This document shows positions 8,928 to 19,806 of a stretch of DNA of 64,000 nt, one piece after another (within the stretch, counting starts at the first letter, position 1; each line of letters opens with the position of its first letter). This DNA is from Anniella stebbinsi (lineage: Eukaryota > Chordata > Lepidosauria > Squamata > Anniellidae). Made by a program: the position numbers and the translations under genes. The stretch is taken from assembly GCA_029215795.1 (NCBI GenBank), contig JARDYH010000002.1, positions 8,189,501 through 8,253,500 of the forward strand. Direction: 5' to 3'. The notes below the pieces were generated by a model, which saw nothing but the letters and a program-made list of their open reading frames with translations, made no database searches and was not told the origin of the DNA.

Positions 8928-11516
8928 TCGAGTGACCAGATGTCCGGATTCCCCCGGACATGACCAGAAATTGGGGGGGGGGGAATCGGCATCCGTGGGG
9001 AATTTTCAATAGTTTCCCCCGTTGTCCGGAAGTTGCGCACAGATTGGCTGCGCGGGAGAGGCCGATTTTTGTCACTTCCGGAATTGGCCCTCTCCCTCCT
9101 CTTCCGCGCAGCCTCCGGCCTCCTCAGGGCTCGGCACAGCAGCAAAGAAGACAGACAAGGAAGACGGTTGGTGGGGAGGAGAGGAGAGGAGAGGTAGAAA
9201 AAAGAAGAGCAGAAGAGCTACAGGAGAGAAGAAAAACCGAAGCAGCACCCACCACCAGCAGTGGAGTGGCAGGATCAGCACTGGCAGCCAATGGAAAAGC
9301 AGTGGCAGTAAACACGACCAGCAGCGTGGGCCAGCATCAGGGCAAAGAAGGTACATGGTGGTGGAAGGCCTTATGTGGATAGCTGTGGATTATTATTTTG
9401 TCTTTGGTGGGGGGTGGGAGTGGGGTGGATTTTTATTCCCCCCCGTTAAGTGTTTGTGGGGAAGTTTTTTTATTGTCTTGGAGAGGGTGTGGGTTTTTTC
9501 CACTTTGGGTGAGTGTGCAGTGGTTTGTGGATTTAAATTTTTATTGCCTTTGATAAGCATGTGTGAGGTGTGTGTGTGTATTATTATTATTTTACCTTGG
9601 GTGAGTGTGTGTGTGTGAATGATTTTTTATTTTTGCCTTAAGTAAGTGGATTCCCCATCATTAACACCGCCATTGGTTTGTTCCTGTAATAAAAAGAAAT
9701 GTGGCTCCAAAACTGCTTTTGTGTTGTTGCTGATGCAAATGTTGTTGATTATTTATACTACATGCAAAGGGGTACACACTCTTACAACTGTCAGCTCTAT
9801 TCCAAACGTTGCTTTTCTGTATGGCTTTGAGATTATGATTATTTTACAGTGTGGCTTTGTGTATTTCCCATCCCCCCACCTGGTGAAAGGTTAGCAGTTA
9901 AAGTTGCAGGAGCCCGGCCCAGCAAGATAATATGTGAGTGCATAGCGTGGCTTGTCTTTTCTGAATGTCTGGATCTGCTAGGCTCTGAAAGCATCTTTCT
10001 GGAGAGCACCTCCTGGTTGCATGATCCATGAGGCCAGGCTCTGGTTATGGCATAGTTCTCCTTGACAGGATGGGCTTGCACTTGCTAGAGAAAGGTGTAC
10101 AGATGTGAAGAGGCTGTGATCCTATATTCATTTATCTGTGAGTAAGCTTTATTGAAATCAATGGGACTTGTTTCTGAGGTTTCTTTGGGCAGTTTTCTTA
10201 GGGTCCCTGATTGGGATTTCTGTTCTCTGCACATTGAGGCAGCGTAAATTCAGGAGATATTTGGGTAAAAGGAGGAAAAGATCCTTGTCTTGTACTGAGA
10301 TAATGGGCATCCATTCTGGCCTTTCTTTGTATTGCTGCTGACCATGGTCTTGTTTACATGGCTAATGAACCAGATGTAGAATGACACATTTTTAGATTAG
10401 TTTCTCACTGATAAACCAGCTGTTGAAACAAGCTAAGAGGTGCTAGTGAGAAATAACCGGAACAAGCCTTTAGTCCATTTTGTTCCATGGCTAATGTTTG
10501 CAGGGTAATAGTATTTTATACTCTTTCTGAATGCTAGATTGCTCTTTTGTTATACTAGATTTTTCTGAACTTGTCAACTGCTTCATTTGTTTAGTGCTGA
10601 ATCTGTGAGTATGGATATGAGAAAGGTGATGGGGAAAGAATGTTAAATGTTAAGAAAGGTGAGTCTATGGTCATCCAGTGAAGGAATTGCAGTCAGAAAA
10701 TATATTTGAGGGAAAGGGAGACTGTATCACACAGAGCATAGCAAAATCTTTAAAGTCCAGCAAAAGCTACAAAAGTAGGAGTGAGTGATTATTCTTTATT
10801 TCAGTGATTTTAACTGTCGTGACGCAAGCTCACCCCCAGGCTTCTGCTCATGAACTTTAGGCAAACTGACACATTCCAAAAATGGTGAGACTTCCTTTAT
10901 TGTGAAATCACACGGAATTCAAGCATAATGGTTTCATTTCTGCATACACACACTTGAAGCTGAAGACGGATCAGATAGCTTTCAGGTACAATGGCTTAAT
11001 GCGAACAGCAAATCACTCAGGGGGAGACATTTAGAGTTCGGCCCTGTCCCATGCGGTTAGCTGCAGCCACACACACTAACTCATCAGGAACATGAGCAAA
11101 ACTCAAAGGAGAAACCCCAGCACAGAAGTGCATGAAGTCTGACAGTAGACAAGCTCATCTTGTACCAAACCAAACTCAGCCTGCCAGGAACACTGAGCTG
11201 ATCACGTAAGCAAGATGTCAGGGGATGAACCTCTTCGACCTAGCAAACCTCCCCTGCTCATAGCTTTGGCTCTGAGGAAGGCTCTCTTGCAGGTCACACA
11301 CACACACAATTCCAGAACAGCAACGATCAGCCCCAGAGTTTCCCTGTGCCCGTACTTTGGCTCCATGCAGGGAAACAGGTTTGTCTTAATTACGTGCTGT
11401 GAAATCAGACATGTGATCAACGCCATGTTTGGGTGGGCACACCCCCTTCAGTGCCGGACATGTTGGGGGGTGGCCATGTTGTCCTCCTTTTTGGTTTTCA
11501 AAATATGGTCACCCTA
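8928..11516. mobile_element. 2.6-kb hAT-type DNA transposon, non-autonomous
   Basis: Ends are TCGAGTGACCAGAT (left) and ATATGGTCACCCTA (right), inverted, and matching the TAGGGTGACCA end of the MITEs at 17511, 48677 and 49476. Flanking 8-bp direct repeats ATTTCTGA occur at 8920-8927 and 11517-11524, identical. Eight-bp duplications are the hAT signature. Inside are a CpG- and purine-rich block (9010-9320), GT-rich sequence (9480-9630), and 'gttaaagttgcaggagccc' at 9897, shared with the 320-bp MITEs. No transposase motifs were recognised in any frame, although decayed fragments cannot be excluded. Confidence 0.75.
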
Positions 11517-11524
11517 ATTTCTGA

Positions 11525-12006
11525 ACCCAGCACTTCTTACTGTGGAGAGATTATTGTTTGGACCAGTAATGTACCAACACTTCTGCAATCCTCATGAGTC
11601 AATTTTAGGGCTGGGTGAATCTCATTTTTTTTGGTTTCTTTCAACTGTCTCATTTTGTCAATCTTAAAATTCAGTCCACCCTGAACTTTGAGAATTTTTC
11701 TACTCTTAACTTTGGTTTGTATTGAACTTTGATAATCAAAGTCTGCATCAACACTCATATGTATTTTGTGTACATTTCTTCAAATACATGCATTTCTGTA
11801 TGCCATTTCCCTAATACAATTCATTTAATGTATGTTTGTGTGTACCTTTTCCCTAAAATACAGGGGGGGGGGGGTTGTAGGTTGCTTTGATTGGAGAACC
11901 CCATTCTAAAACTTGGAGAAGTGCAAAATTGGAAGGAAAATTGGATTTCAGTTCATATCTTGGTTCCAAAGTGTAAAATTAGGCCCATAGGAAGCAGGAT
12001 TTTTCT
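11525..12006. other. AT-rich sequence, decayed repeat likely
   Basis: Words such as 'gggctgggtgaatctcat', 'tttgtgtacatttctt' and a G-run at 11863-11874 suggest an old element of the kind seen at 40320-40455, but no boundary can be drawn. Confidence 0.35.
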
Positions 12007-12095
12007 CTCTCCCCTACCTGGAGATGCCAGAGATTGAATCTGGGCCTTTCTGAATGCAAAGCAGGTGTTCTACCACTGAGTTTCTTCCCTACCCT
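12007..12095 (-). mobile_element. tRNA-Ala-like SINE fragment
   Basis: On the minus strand: 'ctcagtggtagaacacctgc', 'tttgcattcagaaaggccc', and a decayed B box followed by 'ggcatctccaggta'. This order defines the tRNA-Ala-like SINE in this window. It is 3'-truncated. Confidence 0.7.
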
Positions 12096-12914
12096 TAATC
12101 TCATCTAGGGAAATCTTTCCCATTGAATCTAAATATGACTATTAGATTGTGACCACATTTAAACCCTACCTACTGAGACATCGAAAGGAAATTTGATTGG
12201 CCACCATTCCATGCTGTCTCCAGCTGGGGCAATTCTAAGTGCTTCACAGGAATAGGGGAAATATATAATAATGAGACGTTTGGTCATATGGTAGCATCTC
12301 TTTTCACCTTCTCCATTCTGCCTCCTATAACCTTTCCTTTTTTCTTGATGCTGCCGTATAACCTTTGCTAATAAATATGTTACGAGCCATTGGTGGCCCA
12401 TACGTCTGTCTAGAAATATGCTTAATCAGATTAGCTGTAAAGCTAATGTTCCCCCCGTTTAGAAGGACTCCCAAGACAGAGGATTTTTTGTTTTTGCTTC
12501 CTTTTCTTGCATACAAAGCAATATTGTAAACAGGAACAAATTGAGTAAGAAGGCCGGGAGCTCTATTTGTTCCTTCACCTTCATAACAGTTGGTGAGGGA
12601 GCTACTCAGAGGAGGCATTTGACCTACTCCAATCCTGCTCAAACAATTTGTCTGTGTTGAAATTTCAGACCGCTCCACTCATACGTGCCTGAAAAGTATA
12701 CTTTTAGAGGATCCAAGAGTAAGATCTACCCTCCCATAGAGGAACACACACCCTAGACAGAAAGGAATACACCCAGATTGGGGATCCATGCAGAGACAAG
12801 GCATGCAGCCTCATCTGAGGGGTTTGCTTCTTTCTCGGGAGCGATCAAGTCATTCTTATTTGGAAGAATGAAGCTGGGACATTTTGCATGCAAAAGAATG
12901 GGCTGTACCATGGA
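12096..12914. other. Largely unique sequence
   Basis: 12360-12670 contains no repeat I recognise and has AT-rich homeodomain-like words (TAATCAGATTAG, near 12423). It could be ordinary or a conserved non-coding segment. Alignment to other reptiles would decide. Confidence 0.3.
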
Positions 12915-13977
12915 GCGATTGCACATTCTGATATCGTGGACCCTATCATCTCTGATATAGCCACAGTTATACATGCCTTGGCTACATCCCATTTGGACTG
13001 TTGTAACATACTTTCAATGGGGCTGCTTTTGAAAATGGCTCGGAAACTTCAACTGGTCCAGAATGCTGTGCGAGACTGTTGTCCAGAGCCAATTACAGGA
13101 AGTGCGTCTTCCTTATTGCAACATCTTCATTAGCTATAAGACCTGTTCACTGATACAATTCAAAATGCTGGTTATGACACATAAGGCCTTATATGGCTTG
13201 GGGATAGGTGTTAGGATGGGACCCAGGGCCCCTGGTTTGGTTTCAGATGCTGAGTCAGAGTCAGAGAAAGAAGAGCAGAAGAAGCCCAGCCAAGTCAGGG
13301 AGTGGGGGGAGGAAATTCCCCAAGACCCTCCATGAGTCAGGGAGGAATCTTCCCAGGAGTTTATCAAACAGGAAGCCCAGGTTCAGATATCATCTCCCTC
13401 ACCCCCATCCTGGAAACTCAGTCTTTGTTGGAGGGGGAGGGATCATCGGAATTGACAGATCCCAGAGCCTGCTGCAGGTCAAGCAGGCGGAGTTGAGAGG
13501 AGGTTGGCGGCGGTCCACCAGACTAGCTGCATATCAGAAGTTGGGTGAAGGAAGAGTCTGGTAAAAGCCTGTTGAGCACAGTGGGAAACTATCCATTGAT
13601 AGGCAACTGCCTTGCTTTGTTAGGCTAATTAAGCCTAGAGACAGCTGCTGGCTTTCACAGCCCTTTCAGGTATGAAGAGGTGTTTTGTTTTTTAATTGAA
13701 TAACGACTTTGTGGATTGTACAGCGAATCTCTTCCTTATCTCACATTTCAGTGGGAGGGCTCGGATCATGACACTAGGGGACCTAAATGACCACCTTCTT
13801 CCATATGAACCTCCCCAGTTTTAAGATAGTTGTATGAGGCTCTTCTCTTGATACTGCTACCATCAGAGAAATGTGCGGAAGGGGGGGGACAGACACACAA
13901 GAGAGAAACTTCTTGGTGGAACTCTCTGCCGAGGGTGGAAAAGTTGGCTCCTTTTCTGTTTCCTCCTGCTGGCAGGC

Positions 13978-14012
<35 letters not shown>

Positions 14013-14030
14013 GCCACACACATACACACA
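12915..14030 (+). pseudogene. LINE reverse-transcriptase remnant, split by a solo LTR
   Basis: 12920-13208 encodes a decayed 'ATSHLDCCNI', 'RKLQLVQNAV', 'HKALYGLGIG' series, the C-terminal RT region of L2/CR1-like LINEs. 13779 onward continues it with 'DLNDHLLPYEPP'. Removing 13209-13778 restores an unbroken 'YGLGIGDLNDHLLPY', so the LTR landed in an already present LINE. The series ends near the (ATA)n tract at 13979. It is a dead copy with internal breaks. Confidence 0.7.
13209..13773 (+). mobile_element. Solo LTR (565 bp)
   Basis: Begins TGTTAGGATGGG and ends GGATCATGACA, the canonical TG..CA edges. Flanks are ATAGG (13204-13208) and CTAGG (13774-13778), a 5-bp target duplication with one mismatch. 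The interrupted LINE frame gives independent proof of the boundaries. It encodes a short acidic/serine stretch (DAESESEKEEQKK) as in the LTR-like piece at 8466-8870. It probably arose by recombination between the two LTRs of a full element. Confidence 0.75.
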
Positions 14031-14037
14031 CACACAA
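13979..14037 (+). repeat. (AAT)n followed by CA-rich microsatellite
   Basis: An uninterrupted AATAAT tract to about 14012, then 'cacacacatacacacacaca'. The AAT tract probably began as the 3' tail of the LINE to its left. Confidence 0.9.
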
Positions 14038-15149
14038 CCCCCACACCTTTTTGTTTAAGCAGGCCTTTGGTATTTAAATTGATCTGTTGGTTTGGGTTCA
14101 CACACCATCCATACACACATTTATGGATGTGGAAGCTCCGACTTACATTAGAGTTTTAATGGCAGGGCAAAAAACATGTTCAAATGAGATTGGAAATTAA
14201 AACTTCCCTTGAAATGACTATAAAGATGGCAAAAGGGCAGAACAACTGATAGAAAATATCCTTCCCTGCCCCCAACCCAGTCAATGGCTAATTAGCAGAC
14301 TTTGCATTAAATAGTAAATATTGATTTCTTTACTATCTTTTGTCTGCTGTAGCATTTTTGGACACATGTAACTCCATTCCCTCTACAAGGAAAGCTCATG
14401 TTAATGGCTCTCACCTGCCTGGGATATCAGCAGAGCTAATTATAAGATTGGACTGGGAAAACGTACGGATTGATCTGCGTTTGGACGATGTGCGTTGTGG
14501 AACTACACCAAGGCAGCAATAATCAAACATTTCCCATGAAGACCAGATGATTTGGTCCTCCGCTTACTTTAGTAAAGAAAGTGCAGGTTTTGCTGATCTC
14601 ACACAGATGTTCACTACAAAGTGTACTGCTGTTTCTAGCAAAAGCCAGGGGTTCTTTTAAAGAGAGAGCACCTCATTTTAACGTCCATCTCTTATTCCAG
14701 GGGGTTCCAGCCCCAAAGAAAATAACAACACTGGGTTGTATCCAGTGCTGGCATTTTGCTAGCACTAATGATGTTGCACTAGGGGACACTAATGCTGGCA
14801 TAATGGGAACAGTAAGGCATAGGGTGGGTGGCTGCTCTGGAGAGCTAATGCTTCACTCTGAGGAAGGACCCTCAGAGTGAAGCACAGGCCCACCTGGCAC
14901 TCCGGAGAACTGCCCTGCCAAATGTCTAACACAGCTCTCCAGAGAACCCACCTGGGCCAAATGTCTCATTCAGAGGGTCTGTACTTAGAGGGAGGCATCC
15001 TGGCTGAGATGGTCTTGGAGATCACCTCTGCTGCTCTGGCAGTTTCTAAGACCACCTCCCTGCCAATGCTTCAGTCTGAAGAACAATCCCTCAGAACAAG
15101 GCAAGGGGTGGGGAGGCCAAGGAGGAGCGGTAGCTGACCCCCCCCCCCC
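14038..15149. other. No clear feature; part may be conserved non-coding
   Basis: 14270-14560 is unique-looking, with TAATTATAAGATTGG and few decayed repeats. 14700-15120 is moderately GC-rich with chance open frames. No exon edges convincing enough to call. Confidence 0.3.
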
Positions 15150-16010
15150 AAGCAGGGTGGCAGGTCAAGACTTTTCTCTTCTCCCAGGCATTTGACAGCA
15201 TATGTTGTTTGTTTTCCCCCTCATTTTGATCCAGGAGAGTTGTTTTAAATGGATATTATATTTGTACTAGGGTGTGCAACGGGTCTGATCTGATCCCCAG
15301 CACCTGGATCGGCCGATCCAATCTGATCCAATCCGAAAAGGACCCGATCCGGATCATGTTGGATTGGAGGATCGGAGGATCGGACCCCCTCCCCCACTCA
15401 CGCTCCTCACCTGCCCCGGCAGGTAAGGAGCGCAAATGCGGGGAGGGAGATTACCTGCCGGGGCCATCCACAGCGGATGGCCCCGGCACGTAAGGAGCGT
15501 GAGGGGAGGAGGGGGCTGACCACGAGCGCCAGCGGATGGCAGTGGACAGCCCCAGCAGGTAAGAAGCGTGAGGGGGGGAGGGACAGGGAGGGGGGAGTTA
15601 GGCCTCCACTCACCCCCCGCCGCCATTTCTTCCCCATAGACTTGCATTGGGGGAAAGCTTTCTTTCCCCTCATGCAAGTTTATGGGGAAAAATGGTGGCT
15701 GATCTGAAAATCGAACTTCCGATTTTTGGATCGGGATCGGGTCTGATCCGATCCGATCCGATCCAGGGGACTTCTGATTTTGTTCTGATCTGATCCGGAA
15801 CAAAATTGGAGGTCTTGATCCTGGTCCCGATACAATCCAGGGGGTCTGTGCACATCCCTAATTTGTACTCTGTTTTTATGTTCTTTATGGTTTTTCAATT
15901 TTGTATATCGGTTTTTAATGTTCAATGTTTTTAATCTTTGTAATCTGCCCCGAGAGCTTCGGCTATGGAGTGGTATATAAATGCAATTATTATTAATAAT
16001 AATAATATTA
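15150..16010 (+). pseudogene. LINE 3' end, split by a hAT element
   Basis: 15165-15259 ('caggtcaagacttttctctt', 'ggcatttgacagcatatg') corresponds to the 'QVKTFLFSQAFDSI' tail of the 5062-5552 LINE type. After the insertion the 3' UTR resumes at 15869 with 'gtttttaatctttgtaat', 'gagagcttcggctatgg' and an AT tail at 15985-16010. The hAT element 15268-15860 sits in between. Confidence 0.7.
15268..15860 (+). mobile_element. hAT MITE with GATCCGATCC ends (593 bp)
   Basis: Left end TAGGGTGTGCAAC, right end GTGCACATCCCTA, inverted. Perfect 8-bp target duplication ATTTGTAC at 15260-15267 and 15861-15868. Both subterminal regions are filled with GATCCGATCC/GATCTGATCC words. The middle is an inverted repeat around 'ccccatagacttgcattggg' (15632-15690) with GC-rich arms that contain 'ggcaggtaaggagcg'. 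It is non-coding and needs a hAT transposase from elsewhere. Confidence 0.85.
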
Positions 16011-16103
16011 ATAGGAGGAGGAGGAGGAATTAAGAGGACTTGCACTGCTACAGTACCTCTCCTCACTATCTGCTTGAGACAGGGAGTGTCACACTTCAAA
16101 CAC

Positions 16104-16480
16104 TTCATAGCTCAGTGGTAGAACATGGCTTAGCATTAGTCACACCCAGTGGAGGCTGGTAGCTCTGATTACAGTGGGGCCGCAAATTCATTCTGGGTTT
16201 TATTCAGAACCAGCCAGAACAGCGAATGAGCTATCCAAGGTGCTGACACAATTTGGAGATAGGGGCAAGCACTTTGGACAGCTCCTTCGGAGCTCTGTCT
16301 GATTCTAATGGAAACCCAGAAGGGATTCACTGGCTCACCAAAATCAGAGCCACCAGCCTCCGCTGGTCTCCAGCATCACCAGTTCAAATGATCTCAGGTG
16401 GCAGGTGATAAGAAAGACCTCTACCTCTCTGAGAGCTGCAGCCAGTCAGAATGAACCATATCGGATTGATGGAGCAAAAG
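16104..16480 (+). mobile_element. tRNA-Ala-like SINE, split by a MITE
   Basis: Left part 'catagctcagtggtagaaca' (16106-16125) is the A-box end. After the MITE it resumes with 'ctccagcatcaccagttcaa', 'ggtggcaggtgataagaaag', 'acctctacctctctgagag' and 'gcagccagtcagaatgaacc'. This is the body order of the family. It runs to about 16480. Confidence 0.7.
16147..16365. mobile_element. Palindromic hAT MITE (CAGTGGAGGCTGG family)
   Basis: Begins CAGTGGAGGCTGG and ends CCAGCCTCCGCTG. Internal 'cagaaccagccagaac' and the inverted 'gctctgtctgattctaatgg' are shared with the copy at 30852-31069, whose duplication is perfect. Flanks here (gtcacacc / gtctccag) do not match well, so the insertion is older or its edge was altered. 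Confidence 0.7.
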
Positions 16481-17107
16481 TCTGCCTCTCTCGCCCAGTC
16501 AGGCACTCGCTTGAATGCACGAGGGCTTATTGTATTCACTGGGCTGGGACTGAGCACACAAGCCCCAGGCCTTGCATTTCTGGTTGTGCTGGACTGAACA
16601 GGGGCTTCACTGCCTTATCAGGGTTCATGATTGTGCTGAGAGTTTTACCTCCATTCAAGGAAGCATCAGTAGAGCTCCTATTCAGACATTTGCAGTTCAA
16701 CACAGCAAGATCTGGACTGGGGGGGGGGCAGGGTGGTACACCTGGAGACATAGATGGCTAGGGCCAACATGAGTAGCTTCAGCACACACTTTAAACTCTC
16801 ATGCCTTCAAACAAATGCCTGAACAGGGCTGATGTCTGAGGGCTTCTCTAAAAGAGCTCTCCATAGCATGCTTGTTCCTGGACACGCGTGGAAGTTTCTG
16901 GGTCAATTAAATGATGCTGTAAACAAACAGGATGTCGCCCATGGTTTTAAAATAGATCAGAGAAAAGCTGGAATAAACCATTCATGGCGTGAAATCAGCA
17001 TCATGGAAAGCTGGCATTGCACGATGAGGTTGCTGAGGAAGGGAGGGGGTACTTTAAACAGAGGGAGAAGAGGGTAAAATGCCTCCCTGCAACAAAGGGA
17101 GGCAGAT
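16481..17107. other. no recognisable feature
   Basis: Mixed unique-looking sequence with overlapping chance frames. Nothing is supported. Confidence 0.35.
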
Positions 17108-17225
17108 CTGGTCCCTGTGTGTCTACTCAGAAGTAAGTCCCATTGTGTTCAATTGTGTTTACTCTCGAGTAAGTGTGCTGAGGGTTGCAAACTTACAATC
17201 TTACTTCTATTCAGAAGTAAACCCT
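17108..17225. repeat. Short repeat with TACTCAGAAGTAAGTCCCATTG-type words
   Basis: Direct and inverted 'ctcagaagtaagtccc' / 'ttactctcgagtaagtg' / 'cttctattcagaagtaaacc' words. Related words occur at 10130-10180, 50960-51025 and 54005-54065. This is a dispersed family of unknown class, and its edges are not defined. Confidence 0.5.
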
Positions 17226-17510
17226 GGCTTTCCTGGGTGCTGTGAGGAAACAAGACAAAACCAAGACTCTGCTCACCTACTCCGTTGCACACATGCCAGG
17301 GAGGGAGGGAGGTGCTCCCTAGATTCAACCATGTCTGCCATTTCAAGGAGCCCCAGGTAGCAGTCGGATCTTTTGCCTTTTCACCCCTCTCCTCCTGCAT
17401 AATCCAACTCATATCAGTCTTGCCAAAGAACCAGGAAGCACAACAGCACCAGGTAATCAACAGGATTTCCCTTGATGTAGAGATGCTCGACAACAGTATC
17501 ACATAATTAC

Positions 17511-17830
17511 TAGGCTGACCATATGAAAAGGAGGACAGGGCTCATGTAACTTTAGCAGTTGTAGAGAAAAGGGAATTTCAGCTAGTGTCATTTGTATGCA
17601 ATTAGTTCCTGGAGTTATTCCCTCTTCATCACAACAGTTAAAGTTGCAGGGGCCCTGCCTTCTTTTGTATATGGTCATTCTAGTATAGTGCCTGCCCCTT
17701 TAACTGTTGTGATGAAGAGGGAATATCACCAGGAACTAATTGCATACAAATAACACTGGCTGAAATTCCCTTTTCTCTACAACTGTTAAAGTTACATGAG
17801 CCCTGTCCTCCTTTTCATATGGTCAGCCTA
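17511..17830. mobile_element. Palindromic hAT MITE, TAGGCTGACCA ends, 320 bp
   Basis: Left TAGGCTGACCATATG, right CATATGGTCAGCCTA. Perfect 8-bp target duplication ATAATTAC at 17503-17510 and 17831-17838. The two halves are near-perfect inverted copies: 'aggacagggctcatgtaact' is complemented at the other end, as are 'ccctcttcatcacaacagtt' and 'aactgttgtgatgaagaggg'. The whole unit can fold as one long hairpin. A twin of identical length lies at 48677-48996. Confidence 0.9.
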
Positions 17831-18142
17831 ATAATTACATACTAAAAGATCATGTTCTTTTCTGAGGAGCTCTGGTGCATTTTAGCCCCCAGGAAATCAT
17901 GCCCCATCCCAAACCATTGTTGAAATGCCCCCTCCATTTCTGTGATCGAGGCAAAAACATTTTTTTTTTTTCTGGAGGTGGCAGTGATATGTGTGTGTGT
18001 GTGGATTTAGGCCTAGCCCTAGACAATTTAACTTTCAGGCTTGCAAAATATATTTTCAGTAACAAATAGATTTTGCTTTTGCATGTTCCTGTTTATATTT
18101 GATTTTACCTGTGCTTTTGGTGGCACCATCTCTCATGTTTTT
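17831..18142. other. no recognisable feature
   Basis: Short unique interval with a T-run (17961-17971) and a short GT tract near 17989. Nothing is supported. Confidence 0.35.
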
Positions 18143-18316
18143 GTTTATTTTATTTATTTATTTCTTACATTTATATCCCATCTTTTTTCCTCTATGGAAC
18201 TCAAGACGGCATCCCTAATCCTCCTCCTGTCCATTTTATCCTCACAACAACAACCCCATGAGGTAGGCTAGGCTGAGAGTCTGTGACTGGCCCAAAGTCA
18301 CCCAGTGAGCTTCCAT
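18143..18316 (-). mobile_element. Sauria SINE, 5'-truncated, minus strand
   Basis: On the minus strand it carries 'tcactgggtgactttgggcc', 'tgttgttgtgaggataaaa' and the 'gggatataaatgtaagaaat' tail with (AAAT)n. The tRNA-like head with A and B boxes is missing, so this copy cannot itself be transcribed from an internal promoter. Confidence 0.85.
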
Positions 18317-18894
18317 TTTTGCGCTTTGTTTTCCCTATATTTCAATTAGATGAGATGCACTGTGGGATTTATTTTCTACGTTATTTCAGGCTACAGGTGA
18401 TCTCAGTGTGAGATTTTGATTCCTACATGAAGTTCTTAAAGGCTTTAGACAAGTTTTTATCCTGAAGTCCTTAGTGAACAGCTGTATCGGGAAGAAGAGG
18501 CAGAGCATGGATTCCAAACCTTCTTGAACTATTGATTCTAAGATTCATTTGCTGGCAGTGTAACGTATCTCTTTCAATCTGTGTGTATATTACTGTATGT
18601 GTATCTGTGAAGGTTTACCGCGGCAATAAATGGTGTGGTATGATAAAGGATATTTATCACTTGTCATTACATGGGATGCCTCCAGGGTAATTGCCACATT
18701 TTATTACACAACTTTCCATCATGATCTCCGCTGACCAATGACACGTGGATTGAGTTCAACAGGTAGCACATACAATCCAATATGCTTCCTCTCTCAAAGT
18801 TACTGATGATTGTTTTGATATTTGGTCATTGCATTTAGGAATGTCAGCAACTAGAAACACAGCGCCTGGCAGCTGAAGTCATATATCTGGTATT
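18317..18894. other. Unique-looking sequence
   Basis: No repeat recognised. Contains 'ggtttaccgcggcaataaat' and 'ctgaccaatgacacgtgg' (a CCAAT-like and a CACGTG box near 18730-18750). A conserved non-coding element is possible but untested. Confidence 0.3.
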
Positions 18895-19085
18895 CTGTAA
18901 ATCATTTCATTTCGTTCATTTCATTTCTATACCATCCGATAGCCAAAGAAGCTCTCTGGGAGGTTTACCCAGATTTAAACCCTTAAAAAAAAATCATAAT
19001 ATAAAAAACAACATTCAAAAGCTTAACATTTTTAAAACAATCAACAGGAAATCCACAGACTCATTAAAAACATTGGGTGGTATCC
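18895..19085 (-). pseudogene. LINE 3' UTR fragment, minus strand
   Basis: On the minus strand, 'cctcccagagagcttctttg' and 'gctatcggatggtatagaaa' match the tail of the 5062-5552 LINE type, preceded by a decayed T/A-rich 3' UTR. No coding part remains. Confidence 0.55.
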
Positions 19086-19238
19086 AAAAGGGTGCTGTGC
19101 TTCACCAATTCTGTCCTGCCCCCGACAATTCTGGAACTCTAACATTACCTAGAGGAAAACATGAAATGAGCAGAAATGAGAAAGGTCAGTGGAGTTCCCT
19201 TATGTGAGGTCCGCCATCTTAGCTGTTCCAGGAACACT

Positions 19239-19435
19239 GGCCCAATCTACACCAAGCAGGATATAGCTGTATAAAAGCAGCATATAAAAGGCAGGAGCCT
19301 TTTATATGGGCCCCAACTGACAAATGTTGGGGCCCATAGACACGTACCATATACCGCTATATCCTGTTTGGTGTGGCTCCTGCCTTTCATATACCGCTTT
19401 CATACTGCTTTCATACCACTATATCCTGTGACCAG
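19239..19435. mobile_element. Palindromic MITE (CTACACCAAGCAGG family), truncated right
   Basis: Starts 'ggcccaatctacaccaagca', centre 'acaaatgttggggcccat', and breaks off at 'ccactatatcctgtg'. The right terminus (CTTGGTGTAGATTGGGCC expected) is missing. An internal 'cctgtttggtgtggctcctg' occurs near 19360. Confidence 0.7.
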
Positions 19436-19806
19436 GTGACCTGTGTGCCCCTCACCCAATCCCCTGTCTAGGTGCTAACTGTGGATGGGCAACTCCAAAG
19501 CCCTTGCTCTCTCTTCCAATGATTCTTTATTTCTCTAAACTGGACTTCAGCCGCACCATCCTTCAAATTCTGGACTTTGCTCTGACAGCCCTTCAGTTAG
19601 CCCTAGACCAGGCCTGGGGAAATGTCTTCCCCAGTTAAGGAAAATCTCTTAACTCTGCTCAATAGTTGATTGGAGAGCAGAGGGTTCCTTGTTGTGCAGT
19701 GAGAAAGGGAGAGTTTCTCAGTGTGCAGCGCAGAAAATCTCTTAGCTCCAGTCTGCTGTTGATTGGAGAGAAGTGTTTTCCCCTGCAAAGTGAGCTGAGA
19801 AATTAC

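Noticed and set aside
8669..9145. 158-residue minus-strand frame as a protein gene
   Set aside because: It joins LTR-like sequence to the start of the hAT element across an insertion boundary at 8927/8928, so it cannot be an ancestral gene.
9022..9618. 198-residue frame inside the 2.6-kb hAT element
   Set aside because: Composition follows purine-rich and GT-rich low-complexity DNA. No transposase motif, zinc-finger BED pattern or hAT dimerisation block was seen.
16139..16373. 8-bp target duplication around the MITE in the SINE
   Set aside because: The flanks gtcacacc and gtctccag agree at only 4 of 8 positions.
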